Assembly: GCA_000824845.1 (NCBI GenBank)
Contig: CCNC01000113.1
Location: 1-34,646 of the forward strand
Direction: 5' to 3'
Source of the DNA: Mesorhizobium sp. ORS 3359
GTDB taxonomy: Bacteria > Pseudomonadota > Alphaproteobacteria > Rhizobiales > Rhizobiaceae
Length of the DNA: 34,646 bases
In this document: positions 16,055 through 23,150 of the stretch, in pieces
How the letters are laid out: each line of letters opens with the position of its first letter
Position numbering within the stretch: position 1 is the stretch's first letter
The notes under the pieces: generated by a model
Databases searched by the model: none
Seen by the model: only the letters and a program-made list of their open reading frames with translations
What the model was told of the DNA's origin: nothing
Program-made: the position numbers and the translations under genes

Positions 16055-17257
16055 CTACCCCCTCGACCGCAGCGCGTCGTTCAGACCCCACATGTCCTTT
16101 TCCTCGGGTGCCGTCTCCAGGTTCAGCACCGGGACCTGCCTGCGCAGATGGTCGTGGTGGGTGCGCACGCCATACTCCAAATCCGACAAGTAGAAGCCTT
16201 CGAAAGCCTCCGACAGCATGGATTCGTTCGACCACACCGAAAGCTGCACGTCCTCGTTCATGGTGTCGCGATCGATGCGGTACGCAAGGTAGCGCGCGGC
16301 CGCCTGCTCCCTGGTCTCGTCCTTGTAACGGTAGATGGCGCCGCGCAGCAGCGTCTCGCCGGTCGACAGCGGGAACTCCTGATAGAATTGGACGGATTCC
16401 GGCATGATCGACAGCGCGTTGTTGGGGAAGATGCCGTAATAGATCCAGGCCTTGCGCAGATGCTCCGGCAGATGCGCGGCCTCGGGCGCGAGCTTGATGT
16501 ATTCGCGCACGCTCCAGCGCCGGCCGGCATGCGGATTGTAGGTGGCGAAGGAGCGCGACACGCCATTGATGAAAGGCTCGTCGAAGTAGGTCGCGCCATA
16601 GAGGTCCTGCAGCGCCGGATGCGCCATGGCGACGTGATAGCCTTCATTGTCGACGTCGCGCACCGACTTCCAGTTGACCGGCGATTTCTGGGTCCAGATG
16701 CCCCAGGACGGCACCATGTCGGCGACGTTGTAATGCGCCATCTCGGCTTCGATCGGCCTGAGCAGCTCGGCCACCGAGGGCTGCGGGCCGCCCTTGCGGA
16801 AACGGATGAAGATGAACCCCATCCAGATTTCGAGGTCGAGCGGCATCAGGCCGAACTCGGTCTTGTCGAGCTCGGGGAAGGAGCGCGGACGGGCAGCGCC
16901 GCGCAGCGTGCCGTCGAGATTGTAGACCCAGCCGTGGAACGGGCAGACCAGCGCGTTCTTGCAGCTGCCCTGGCTGTCGGCGACGACGCGGCTGCCGCGG
17001 TGGCGGCACATGTTGTTGAAGGCGCGCACGACGCCGTCCTTGCCGCGCACGATCAGCGCGCGCTCGCCGATGACGTCCATGGTCAGATAGTCGCCCGGTT
17101 TCGGCACGTCGGAGACATGGCCGGCGATCTGCCAGTGATTGCGAAAGACATATTCCTTCTCGAGATCGAGAAGGGCGTTGGAATGGTAGCTCCACCCCGG
17201 CAAACCCCGCCGGTCCCAATCGTTGGGGATCGCCACGTCACGGAGGTGCGGGTTCAT
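16055..17257 (-). CDS. Rieske non-heme iron oxygenase, alpha subunit
   Basis: A 400-residue ring-hydroxylating/demethylating oxygenase. The [2Fe-2S] cluster ligands are Cys84 and His86 (CRHRGS) and Cys105 and His108 (CPFHGW). The mononuclear iron site shows His208 and His213 in DNEGYHVAMAH; a third carboxylate is probably Asp336 in MNEDVQ. The domain order is Rieske then START-like catalytic domain. Family members in quaternary-amine metabolism (glycine betaine, stachydrine, carnitine oxygenases) remove N-methyl groups as formaldehyde or cleave C-N bonds. An amine substrate is inferred from the neighbours rather than shown. No ferredoxin reductase partner is encoded in the window, so electrons must come from a gene elsewhere. 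It has its own promoter and candidate operator. Confidence 0.93.
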   Translation of the reverse strand: MNPHLRDVAIPNDWDRRGLPGWSYHSNALLDLEKEYVFRNHWQIAGHVSDVPKPGDYLTMDVIGERALIVRGKDGVVRAFNNMCRHRGSRVVADSQGSCKNALVCPFHGWVYNLDGTLRGAARPRSFPELDKTEFGLMPLDLEIWMGFIFIRFRKGGPQPSVAELLRPIEAEMAHYNVADMVPSWGIWTQKSPVNWKSVRDVDNEGYHVAMAHPALQDLYGATYFDEPFINGVSRSFATYNPHAGRRWSVREYIKLAPEAAHLPEHLRKAWIYYGIFPNNALSIMPESVQFYQEFPLSTGETLLRGAIYRYKDETREQAAARYLAYRIDRDTMNEDVQLSVWSNESMLSEAFEGFYLSDLEYGVRTHHDHLRRQVPVLNLETAPEEKDMWGLNDALRSRG

Positions 17258-17276
17258 CGGAATGCTCTTCTTTTTG

Positions 17277-17292
17277 TTGAATACTCATTCAA
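17277..17292. promoter_or_regulatory. Candidate TetR-type operator, site 3
   Basis: TTGAATACTCATTCAA; read on the minus strand it is TTGAATGAGTATTCAA, matching site 1 at 14 of 16 positions. It lies 20 bp upstream of the Rieske ATG and abuts the -10 box, so it covers the expected transcription start. Confidence 0.75.
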
Positions 17293-17320
17293 TATATACA
17301 TATTTTCCATTGAAATGCAA
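17291..17320 (-). promoter_or_regulatory. Candidate promoter of the Rieske oxygenase gene
   Basis: On the minus strand TTGCAT (17320-17315) is followed after 16-18 bp by the TATATATT run (17298-17291), a good -35/-10 pair in an unusually AT-rich island of this GC-rich window. Operator site 3 begins at the end of the -10. Confidence 0.6.
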
Positions 17321-17733
17321 TGGCTTGTAGGAATATGGAAATTCCAAAGCTGTAAGTTCGACCTCGTCTGGGCCGGAAAAATCCCGTAGAATCCGGCCCT
17401 TAATCGAGGAAGCGGAACGGCGGTTGCGAGCGCCGGTCCCGCGTCGGAAAGGGCATGTTTCGATCGATGCCGAGCTGCGGCAGACGACAGCGACGCGCTC
17501 GATTCAAGCATTGCTGTGTGAGGCTGTTTACAGTCGGGCGGGCGCGACAGGCGCATAGCTGCGCCAACCAGCTTCGATGGTCGGTCGAATGGTTGCCGTG
17601 GATCGGAAGGCCGCACTGCTCAGCGTCTGTTTCAATCCTGTTACACAGGCAATTGCCGCCAATCATCCGACTGTTACGTGGTGCGACTATGTTCGTTTCA
17701 CAGCAAAAAGAAAGATAACGAAGGGAGCAGCCG
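17321..17733. other. Intergenic stretch without recognisable gene
   Basis: Beyond the Rieske promoter no convincing coding frame is seen. The open frames crossing it either run through the operator or lack a start and ribosome-binding site. It presumably carries the promoter of the gene at 17734; AACGAAGGGAGC just before that ATG is its ribosome-binding site. Confidence 0.6.
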
Positions 17734-18144
17734 ATGTTTGCGAAAGTTCATGCCGCCGATACCAGTCGCCGCCAGCATGGCCCGGAGCGCAATGACCGCC
17801 GGCCGAAACTTGCGCTGCGCCAGCGCGCCAGCGACCATCCGATGGCGATGTTCATGCTGATCGGCGCCTGCGCCTTCGTCGGCATGCTGGCCGCGCCCGC
17901 CTCCGGTCCGGCCTTCGCGTCGATCAACCCGCCGGCCAATGTCGTGGAAGGCGCGCAGACCACGCTCAAGACCGCCCGCCTGCCGGAACCTGCAATCGAC
18001 TTTGCCTGCAAGGGGCAGAACTGGGGCGCCGAGAGCGTCGAGTGCTTGCGCGCCATCGCCGAGCAGTCCGGCCAGCACCGCGAGCGCGCTGTGCGCATGA
18101 TCGCCAACGCCGCGCCGGTCACCAACACGCCGAACATTTTTTAA
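17734..18144 (+). CDS. Small exported or membrane-anchored protein of unknown function
   Basis: A 136-residue protein that I do not recognise. It has a basic, hydrophilic N-terminus, one hydrophobic segment at about residues 37-58 and then AFASINPP, which could be a signal-peptidase site. The remaining region contains two cysteines (92 and 104) in a CKGQNWGAESVEC context, compatible with a periplasmic disulfide, and a basic helix with HRERAVRMIA. GAAGGGAGC gives a good ribosome-binding site, and a strong terminator follows. It appears monocistronic. The two-Cys C-terminal region suggests a small extracytoplasmic protein; no function can be assigned. Confidence 0.75.
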   Translation: MFAKVHAADTSRRQHGPERNDRRPKLALRQRASDHPMAMFMLIGACAFVGMLAAPASGPAFASINPPANVVEGAQTTLKTARLPEPAIDFACKGQNWGAESVECLRAIAEQSGQHRERAVRMIANAAPVTNTPNIF

Positions 18145-18179
18145 GACCTCCCCAGAGCGCTCCCTCCTGCGCTCAAGTC

Positions 18180-18220
18180 AGGCTCCCGCCGCGAAAATCG
18201 GTCGGGAGCCTCTTTTTTTC
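18180..18220 (+). terminator. Rho-independent terminator of the small exported-protein gene
   Basis: AGGCTCCCG (18180-18188) pairs perfectly with CGGGAGCCT (18203-18211), followed by CTTTTTTTC. This is a standard intrinsic terminator 36 bp after the stop codon. Confidence 0.9.
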
Positions 18221-18230
18221 CGGATCTGGC

Positions 18231-18354
18231 GAGATTCAGGTCAAGCCGAGCCGAGAATGGCGGTTCCCTGCGCTTCCGGTGCTCACGTACTTTAAGTACG
18301 CTCCGCTCCGGTTCTCGCGAACCACCATTCTCGGCTCGGCTTGACCTGAATCTC
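18231..18354. repeat. Long inverted repeat with conserved 50-nt core, copy 2
   Basis: Outer arms 18231-18260 and 18325-18354 are perfectly complementary over 30 bp (starting GAGATTCAGGTC), and pairing continues through GGTTC/GAACC after one mismatch. The core at 18268-18317 is identical to 1157-1206. It lies between the convergent gene ends at 18144 and 18414, as copy 1 does between its genes. Confidence 0.9.
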
Positions 18355-18413
18355 GGCAGATCCTGCGGCGGCTAGCTCAAGCTCGGCCACGCCTCTTCGG
18401 TTGCGATCTTAGG

Positions 18414-20528
18414 TCAGAAGTGGACGCTGTTGTCGGCGGCTGCTGCGGCTTCGTCGGCGACGGCCGACAGGACACCGCGGACGTCGAGCGTGGAGAAGGG
18501 CTTTTCCAGAATGTGTGGGCGCTGCGGCGGTGGCAGCGCTTCGATCTCCGCCTTGGCGCCGATGAGGTCGCCGGTCACCAGCACGAAGCGCTTGGCCAGA
18601 GCGGGCTGCTGCGAGAGCAGCTCGCGGTAGATGGCTATGCCGCTGATGCCCGGCATGCGCAGGTCGGAAAAGACGATGTCCGGCGGCATATGGCCCGTGA
18701 GCACGTCGGCGGCGGAGGTCCAACTTGCCACCACGCGCGACTTGAGCCCCATCAGCTCCAGTATATCCGAAAGCGAGCCCGCGACGTCGGGCTCGTCGTC
18801 GATGATCAACGCATGGCGCAACCCGCTCGAGCGCGCCGGCCCTTCCCCCGCGCTTGCAGCGCCACCGGCAATCCCCGGCAATTGCACGACGAAGCGCGCG
18901 CCGGTCGGTTGCACTTCCTCGAACCAGATGTTGCCGTTGTGACGCTCGACGATCGACTTGGAGATCGACAGGCCGATGCCGGTGCCAACACCGACCGGCT
19001 TGGTGGTGAAATAGGATTCGAAGATGCGCGCGCGGATCGCCTCTGGAACGCCCGGGCCGTTGTCCTCGACGGAGAAGCCCGGATTGCCGTGCTCGTTGCG
19101 GAATGTCCGCACCTTGATGATCCGCTCGCCGGTGATGCCGGCCAGCGCATGCTGGCTGTTGATCAGGAAGTTCGCCGCCACCTGGGTGATATGGTCGGCG
19201 TCGGCCATGGCAAGCAGCGGCCCGGTGGCGAAATCGGTGTCGATGATGATGCCGCTGGAGCGGGCACCATAGGCGGTGACCTCGAGCGCCGAGCGCATCA
19301 CTTGGTTGAGATCGGTCTCGGCCTGCTCTGTCGGGTGCAGCCGCACCATGGACAGGAAGCTCTTGACGATGCGGCCGCAGCGCTCGGCGGCCGCGCGCAC
19401 CTTCTCGGCGCGCACCTTGGTCTGCGGGTCGCCGGCGAATTCGTGCAGCAGCGTCGATTGCGCCACCACCACGGCCAGCGGGTTGTTGAGCTCGTGCGAG
19501 ACCCCGGCGAGCAGCGAGCCCATCGCCGCCATCTTCTCGTTCTGGTGCAGCTTCTCGCGCTGGCGGTTGATCTCTTCCTCGGCCTGCAGCTTTTCGCGCA
19601 GGTCGCGGATCGAGCCGAAGATCAGGCGGCGGTCGGCAACGCGCATCTCCGTCGCCGTCAGCTCGATCGGGAAAATCTCGCCGGCGGCGTTCTGGGTGAC
19701 GGTCTCCAGGCGCTGGCCGATCATCGGCGCGCCGCGGCCGGCCATGTATTCGGCACCCGAGGCGTAGCCTTTGCGGTAATATATCGGAACAATGGTATCG
19801 AGCAGGTCCTTGCCGAGGATGGCGCTGCGCTGGAAGCCGAACATCTTCTCGGCGGCCGGATTGAACTCGATGATTGAGCCCGTCTCGTCGATGACGATGA
19901 TGGCGTCGAGCGAGGCCTGCAGCATGGTGCGGCGGATCACCTCGCTGGCATGCGCCTCGGATGGCGAGCGCTCGATGGCGTCGCCGATGGCCAGAGCGAT
20001 GATGTGCAGCGTCGCCTCTTCTTCATCCGTCCATTCGCGCTCGGCGATGCAGTCGTTGACGGCCAGCGTGCCCCAGAAGTGGCCATGCGCGAAGACGGAG
20101 ACGGACAGGAACGACTTGATGCTCTGCTTCTCGAAATCGGCGCGCAGGAAACCGTCCAGATTGCGCGTGTGGCCGGAGAAGATCTTGCCCTGTCGCTCGT
20201 CTTCCTGCAGCCGCTCAAGCAAGGAATCCGAGTTGATGATCGACTGCATGATCACGGTGGGCGAGGCCAGGTCGCCGCCGAAGTCGGGGTCGATCCAGTA
20301 GGCAGCGACGGACTGCGCAAAACCCTCACCCGGCAATTCACGCAGCCGGAAGAGAATGCCGCGCTGGCAATCCATCTTGCGGCACACCGTCTCCAGTATG
20401 CCGTCCATCTCGCGCTGCCAGTCGCCCGCCTCGCGCAGGCGGCGCACGACATGGACGGCCGCCATCGCGGCGCCGCCCGGGCGCGAGGCATGCATATCGG
20501 TGCGTGCTGCATCAGCAGTCATGGTCAT
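18414..20528 (-). CDS. Hybrid sensor histidine kinase (GAF-PAS-HisKA-HATPase-REC)
   Basis: A 704-residue soluble sensor kinase. In order: GAF domain (about residues 20-190), PAS domain (about 195-315; DAIIVIDETGSIIEFNPAAEKMFGF in outline), a coiled linker, HisKA with the phosphorylated His345 in GVSHELNNPL, HATPase with DNGPGVP and GTGIGLSIS, and a C-terminal receiver with IIDDEPD, phosphoacceptor Asp622 in SDLRMPG and a Lys in EKPFS. No membrane helix is seen, so it senses a cytoplasmic signal. I start it at ATG 20528; the frame is open to 20651 but that extension is made of intergenic-repeat sequence. It follows an OmpR-type regulator in the same direction and is probably its partner. The receiver may accept phosphate intramolecularly or drain it. 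Confidence 0.92.
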   Translation of the reverse strand: MTMTADAARTDMHASRPGGAAMAAVHVVRRLREAGDWQREMDGILETVCRKMDCQRGILFRLRELPGEGFAQSVAAYWIDPDFGGDLASPTVIMQSIINSDSLLERLQEDERQGKIFSGHTRNLDGFLRADFEKQSIKSFLSVSVFAHGHFWGTLAVNDCIAEREWTDEEEATLHIIALAIGDAIERSPSEAHASEVIRRTMLQASLDAIIVIDETGSIIEFNPAAEKMFGFQRSAILGKDLLDTIVPIYYRKGYASGAEYMAGRGAPMIGQRLETVTQNAAGEIFPIELTATEMRVADRRLIFGSIRDLREKLQAEEEINRQREKLHQNEKMAAMGSLLAGVSHELNNPLAVVVAQSTLLHEFAGDPQTKVRAEKVRAAAERCGRIVKSFLSMVRLHPTEQAETDLNQVMRSALEVTAYGARSSGIIIDTDFATGPLLAMADADHITQVAANFLINSQHALAGITGERIIKVRTFRNEHGNPGFSVEDNGPGVPEAIRARIFESYFTTKPVGVGTGIGLSISKSIVERHNGNIWFEEVQPTGARFVVQLPGIAGGAASAGEGPARSSGLRHALIIDDEPDVAGSLSDILELMGLKSRVVASWTSAADVLTGHMPPDIVFSDLRMPGISGIAIYRELLSQQPALAKRFVLVTGDLIGAKAEIEALPPPQRPHILEKPFSTLDVRGVLSAVADEAAAAADNSVHF

Positions 20529-20540
20529 TCCAGCCCGGAA

Positions 20541-20672
20541 CGTCGGTCGTTCAGAGCACCCTCCGTTCCCGCGGAAACGGCGAACCGCTCTATCGCTTTG
20601 TTTTGACGCAATTCCGGACGGAAGGCTACGGCGAAACCGCCGAGCCGCCACTCACACTTTCCCGGAACCGAT
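20541..20672. repeat. Decayed composite intergenic repeat between kinase and regulator genes
   Basis: The segment contains GGAAACGGCGAACCGCTCTATCG, then TTTGTTTTGACGCAATTCC and a decayed distal part ending CACACTTTCCCGG. The same order of pieces is seen at 34585-34646. It fills the 144-bp gap between the response-regulator stop and the kinase start and probably also contains the kinase translation signals. Confidence 0.6.
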
Positions 20673-21401
20673 CTAGTTGGCGTCGCCGCTCGGCAGCGAG
20701 AAGATATAGCCTTCGCCGCGCACCGTGCGCAGGAATTTCGGATTGGCTGGGTCGGCCTCGATCTTCTTTCGCAACCGCATGATGCGGATGTCGACCGCGC
20801 GCGAGGATTCCGGGTCCTCGACGAAGCCGATGGCTTCCGAAATCGCCGCGCGCGTCAGGAGGCGGTTGGCGCGGGTGAGGAAAACCTCGAGCACGTCGAA
20901 TTCGCTCTTGGCCATCTCGATCACCGCGCCATTGGCGGCGGTGACAAGGCGACCGTCGAAATCGGCCTGAAAGCCGCCGAAATTCATGAAACGCCGATTG
21001 CCGGTCTCGGCCTTTGCGGCTTGCGGCTCGGCCGGCTGCGGCACGCGGCGCAAAACGCTGCGCACCCGCGCCAGCACCTCGCGCAATTCGTACGGCTTGA
21101 CGATGTAATCGTCGGCGCCGAGCTCCAGCCCGACGATGCGGTCGAGCGCGGTGCCGGCTGCGGTGGCATAGATGATGCCGATCGGCGTTTTCGAGCGCAG
21201 CCAGCGGCCGAGCGACAGCCCGTCCTCGCCGGGCATGGCGATGTCGAGGATGGCAATGTGAAAGGGCTGCGTTTCGAACAGCGCGCGCGCCGCCACGGCA
21301 TTCTCGGCCGTCACGACGTCATAGCCGCTGGCGCCGAGATACTCGGCCACGGCCTCCCTCAGATCCGGTTCGTCCTCGACGACGATGATGCGTGCCTTCA
21401 C
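20673..21401 (-). CDS. OmpR-family response regulator
   Basis: A 242-residue regulator with a receiver and a winged-helix DNA-binding domain. From the GTG at 21401 the acidic pair is Glu9/Asp10 (VVEDEPD), the phosphoacceptor Asp53 (LDIAMPG), the conserved Thr near 80 and Lys102 (VKPYELRE). The C-terminal domain ends in the OmpR-type wing VRGEGYIF. ATGs at 21461 and 21446 would add a poorly conserved-looking N-terminus; the GTG gives the standard family length. The hybrid kinase follows 144 bp downstream in the same direction, so the two probably form a pair. It diverges from the regulator at 21495 across a gap of about 90 bp. The target genes are not evident. Confidence 0.92.
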   Translation of the reverse strand: MKARIIVVEDEPDLREAVAEYLGASGYDVVTAENAVAARALFETQPFHIAILDIAMPGEDGLSLGRWLRSKTPIGIIYATAAGTALDRIVGLELGADDYIVKPYELREVLARVRSVLRRVPQPAEPQAAKAETGNRRFMNFGGFQADFDGRLVTAANGAVIEMAKSEFDVLEVFLTRANRLLTRAAISEAIGFVEDPESSRAVDIRIMRLRKKIEADPANPKFLRTVRGEGYIFSLPSGDAN

Positions 21402-21494
21402 AACGCGCTCGCTCCCGCTTTCAGCGGAAAGTAGATTGGGTATAAACATGATGTCCAGCACTCATCTCGAGTTGTCTGTGGCGGGGTGGAGAAA

Positions 21495-22196
21495 ATGGCC
21501 GCACGATCCGTCATTGCGCTTGTGTCCGTCGCCGAGGTGGTGGCGGGCGATCTCGCCGACCATCTCGAGCGGCGCGGGCACGACGTGCGCCAGGCGCGCC
21601 AGCCCTGGGAGGCTGAGACGTTGCTTTCTGCCGGCGGCATCGATGTCGTGGTGGTCGGCGACGAGGTCACCCAGGCCGAGAGCCGCGAACTGCTCAAGCG
21701 TTACAGCAGCCAGGGCGCGGGCGGCGACGGCGGCCCCGATTTCATCCTGATCTGCCGGCCGCGCGACCTCGTCGACAAGGTGCTGGCGCTCGAGCTCGGG
21801 GCCGCCGATGTGGTCGAAAGCCCGCTCAACGTGCGCGAGCTTGCCGCGCGCATCGGCGGCCTGCTGATGAGACGCGGCAGGGCCGCCGGGGAGCTGATCG
21901 TGCTGGAGAACGCCACCGTCGACCTGCGATCGGCCATGGTCATGCATCGCTCGGGTGCGGAGGATCAGCTTTCCCCGGGGCAGGTGGCGTTGCTGAAGCT
22001 GTTCCTGGCGAGCCCGCGCAAGGTGCTGACCCGCGACGACATCATTGCCGCGGCCCCGGCCGAGAATGCTGACGCTTTCGACCGTTCGATCGATTCGCGC
22101 ATCGTGCGGCTGCGCCGCAAGCTCGACACCGAGACGATCATCACCATCCGCGGCGCCGGCTATCGTTTCGATCCGCCAGCCTCGCGCAACGAGTGA
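21495..22196 (+). CDS. OmpR-type regulator with degenerate receiver domain
   Basis: A 233-residue protein with a receiver-like N-terminus and an intact winged-helix C-terminus (DSRIVRLRRKLD, ending IRGAGYRFDP). GGAG 4 nt before the ATG at 21495 fixes the start; an upstream GTG at 21486 is less likely. Alignment to ordinary receivers shows the acidic pair replaced (VSVAEV), the phosphoacceptor position occupied by Gly55 in DVVVVGDEV (Asp56 is next to it), the Thr/Ser position by Cys (ILIC) and the conserved Lys by Ser (VESPLN). It should therefore not be phosphorylated in the usual way and may be a constitutive DNA binder or a ligand- or protein-controlled one. It diverges from a normal OmpR-type regulator, suggesting duplication or cross-control. 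Confidence 0.88.
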   Translation: MAARSVIALVSVAEVVAGDLADHLERRGHDVRQARQPWEAETLLSAGGIDVVVVGDEVTQAESRELLKRYSSQGAGGDGGPDFILICRPRDLVDKVLALELGAADVVESPLNVRELAARIGGLLMRRGRAAGELIVLENATVDLRSAMVMHRSGAEDQLSPGQVALLKLFLASPRKVLTRDDIIAAAPAENADAFDRSIDSRIVRLRRKLDTETIITIRGAGYRFDPPASRNE

Positions 22197-22268
22197 ATTC
22201 GGGTCGACGAGCCTATCAAGCATCGGATTCCCCAAAGCGGTGGTCATCTTGGGTCCGGCGCCTGCCGC

Positions 22269-22433
22269 TCAGCGCACCACAATGATCGAGGGGCCGGATA
22301 AAATGTCGGCGCCGGCGGTTGTCTCGGCGTGGGCGCGCTCCTTGAGCAGCACCGTCGCCAGCGCGGCAAAGCCGAGCAAGCCTTGCGCGTAAAGCAGCGC
22401 GGAAAGCACGGAGGCGGCAAACTTCGTCTTCAT
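22269..22433 (-). CDS. 54-residue predicted exported small protein
   Basis: A short frame starting MKTKFAASVLSALLY with a long hydrophobic segment (about residues 5-30) and a signal-peptidase-like AHA-ET at 35-38, leaving a tiny mature peptide ending SGPSIIVVR. The ATG at 22433 is preceded by GAGGGATAGGGAC, a fair ribosome-binding site. It lies 34 bp downstream of another small leftward gene, so the two may be co-transcribed. Whether the hydrophobic segment is a signal peptide or a membrane anchor cannot be decided. No function is recognisable. Confidence 0.55.
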   Translation of the reverse strand: MKTKFAASVLSALLYAQGLLGFAALATVLLKERAHAETTAGADILSGPSIIVVR

Positions 22434-22467
22434 GTCCCTATCCCTCAATCTCTATGTCGTCGGTGCT

Positions 22468-22800
22468 TCAGGAAACTCCCGAAGCGCCCGCGCCGCTGAC
22501 GGAGCCCCCCGCTGCGGCGCGGGCCTTCGGTCCTCTCGGCAGCAAGTAGCCGGAGGGGCCGCGCGTCCTCATCAGCCGAAGGCCGACCCGCCAGAGGGCC
22601 TTCAGCCGGTGGACGCGCAGGCTGGAAACAATCCAGACCGTGGCGATGAACAGAGCCATGTGCAGTGTCGAAAGCTCGCCGGACGTCATCGCCGCCAGCG
22701 CCGTCACCGGGCTGCCGGCCACCGAGCCGGCGCCGACGAGCGCGATTGCCGCGACGCTGATCCTGAGAAGCCAGGAGCGGAGTTTCGATTTCCTGCCCAT
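22468..22800 (-). CDS. Small membrane protein of unknown function
   Basis: A 110-residue protein with a basic N-terminus (MGRKSKLRSW), a hydrophobic stretch at about residues 10-38 and a second at about 46-60, then a strongly basic C-terminal region (SLRVHRLKALWRVGLRLMRTRG in outline) and an Ala/Gly/Ser tail. This fits a two-helix inner-membrane protein with a basic cytoplasmic tail. The ribosome-binding site is weak. A longer frame on the same strand (22445-22834) has no hydrophobic pattern and an Arg/Gly-rich composition typical of a shadow, so I prefer this one. Function unknown. Confidence 0.55.
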   Translation of the reverse strand: MGRKSKLRSWLLRISVAAIALVGAGSVAGSPVTALAAMTSGELSTLHMALFIATVWIVSSLRVHRLKALWRVGLRLMRTRGPSGYLLPRGPKARAAAGGSVSGAGASGVS

Positions 22801-23150
22801 TTTCGTTTGCAGATGTCTGTTCCCGTTGCGTCAAATCTGCCTTCGGCCTGTATCCAGATCATGCCGCCGTGGTTGCGCTTTGTTGCAGTTTGGTTTCGAA
22901 CCGGGCGTAAGTGCTTGATATAGAAAATGAAATTAGCTTTCGTTTCCGGGGCTAAGCTCATTGTGTAGCGCCGACCTGCCGCGCCCCGGAAGAGGTCCGA
23001 TCTAGTGGTTGGCCGGACCCTTTGTTAACTTATAGAAACGAATTCGAAACAGAAACGAGCACCAAGCGAAATAACTCGGAAACGGACGAGAACGATAAGG
23101 GCCCATCGAAATTGAAGCCGGACACAACGGCAAAAAACAGAGGGATCGTC
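22801..23150. other. Intergenic region with purine-rich GAAAC repeats
   Basis: About 350 bp without a convincing gene. From 23034 to 23097 the plus strand is purine-rich and repeats GAAAC(G) four times (about 23035, 23046, 23052 and 23079), each about 6-27 bp apart. An open frame starting at 23022 runs through it into the L,D-transpeptidase, but it lacks a ribosome-binding site and its product would hide the signal peptide. The repeats could bind a regulator of the transpeptidase. Confidence 0.5.

Noticed and set aside
17254..17616. A 120-codon minus-strand frame upstream of the Rieske gene
   Set aside because: It runs through the -35/-10 promoter and operator of the Rieske gene and encodes no recognisable domain.
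20529..20651. N-terminal 41-residue extension of the hybrid kinase
   Set aside because: The extension is translated intergenic-repeat sequence; the ATG at 20528 gives a normal start to the GAF region.
22445..22834. A 129-codon minus-strand frame alternative to the small membrane protein at 22468-22800
   Set aside because: Arg/Gly/Pro-rich without any hydrophobic pattern, while the other frame encodes two clear membrane segments.
23022..23150. N-terminal extension of the L,D-transpeptidase
   Set aside because: It lacks a ribosome-binding site and would place 43 hydrophilic residues before an otherwise good signal peptide.
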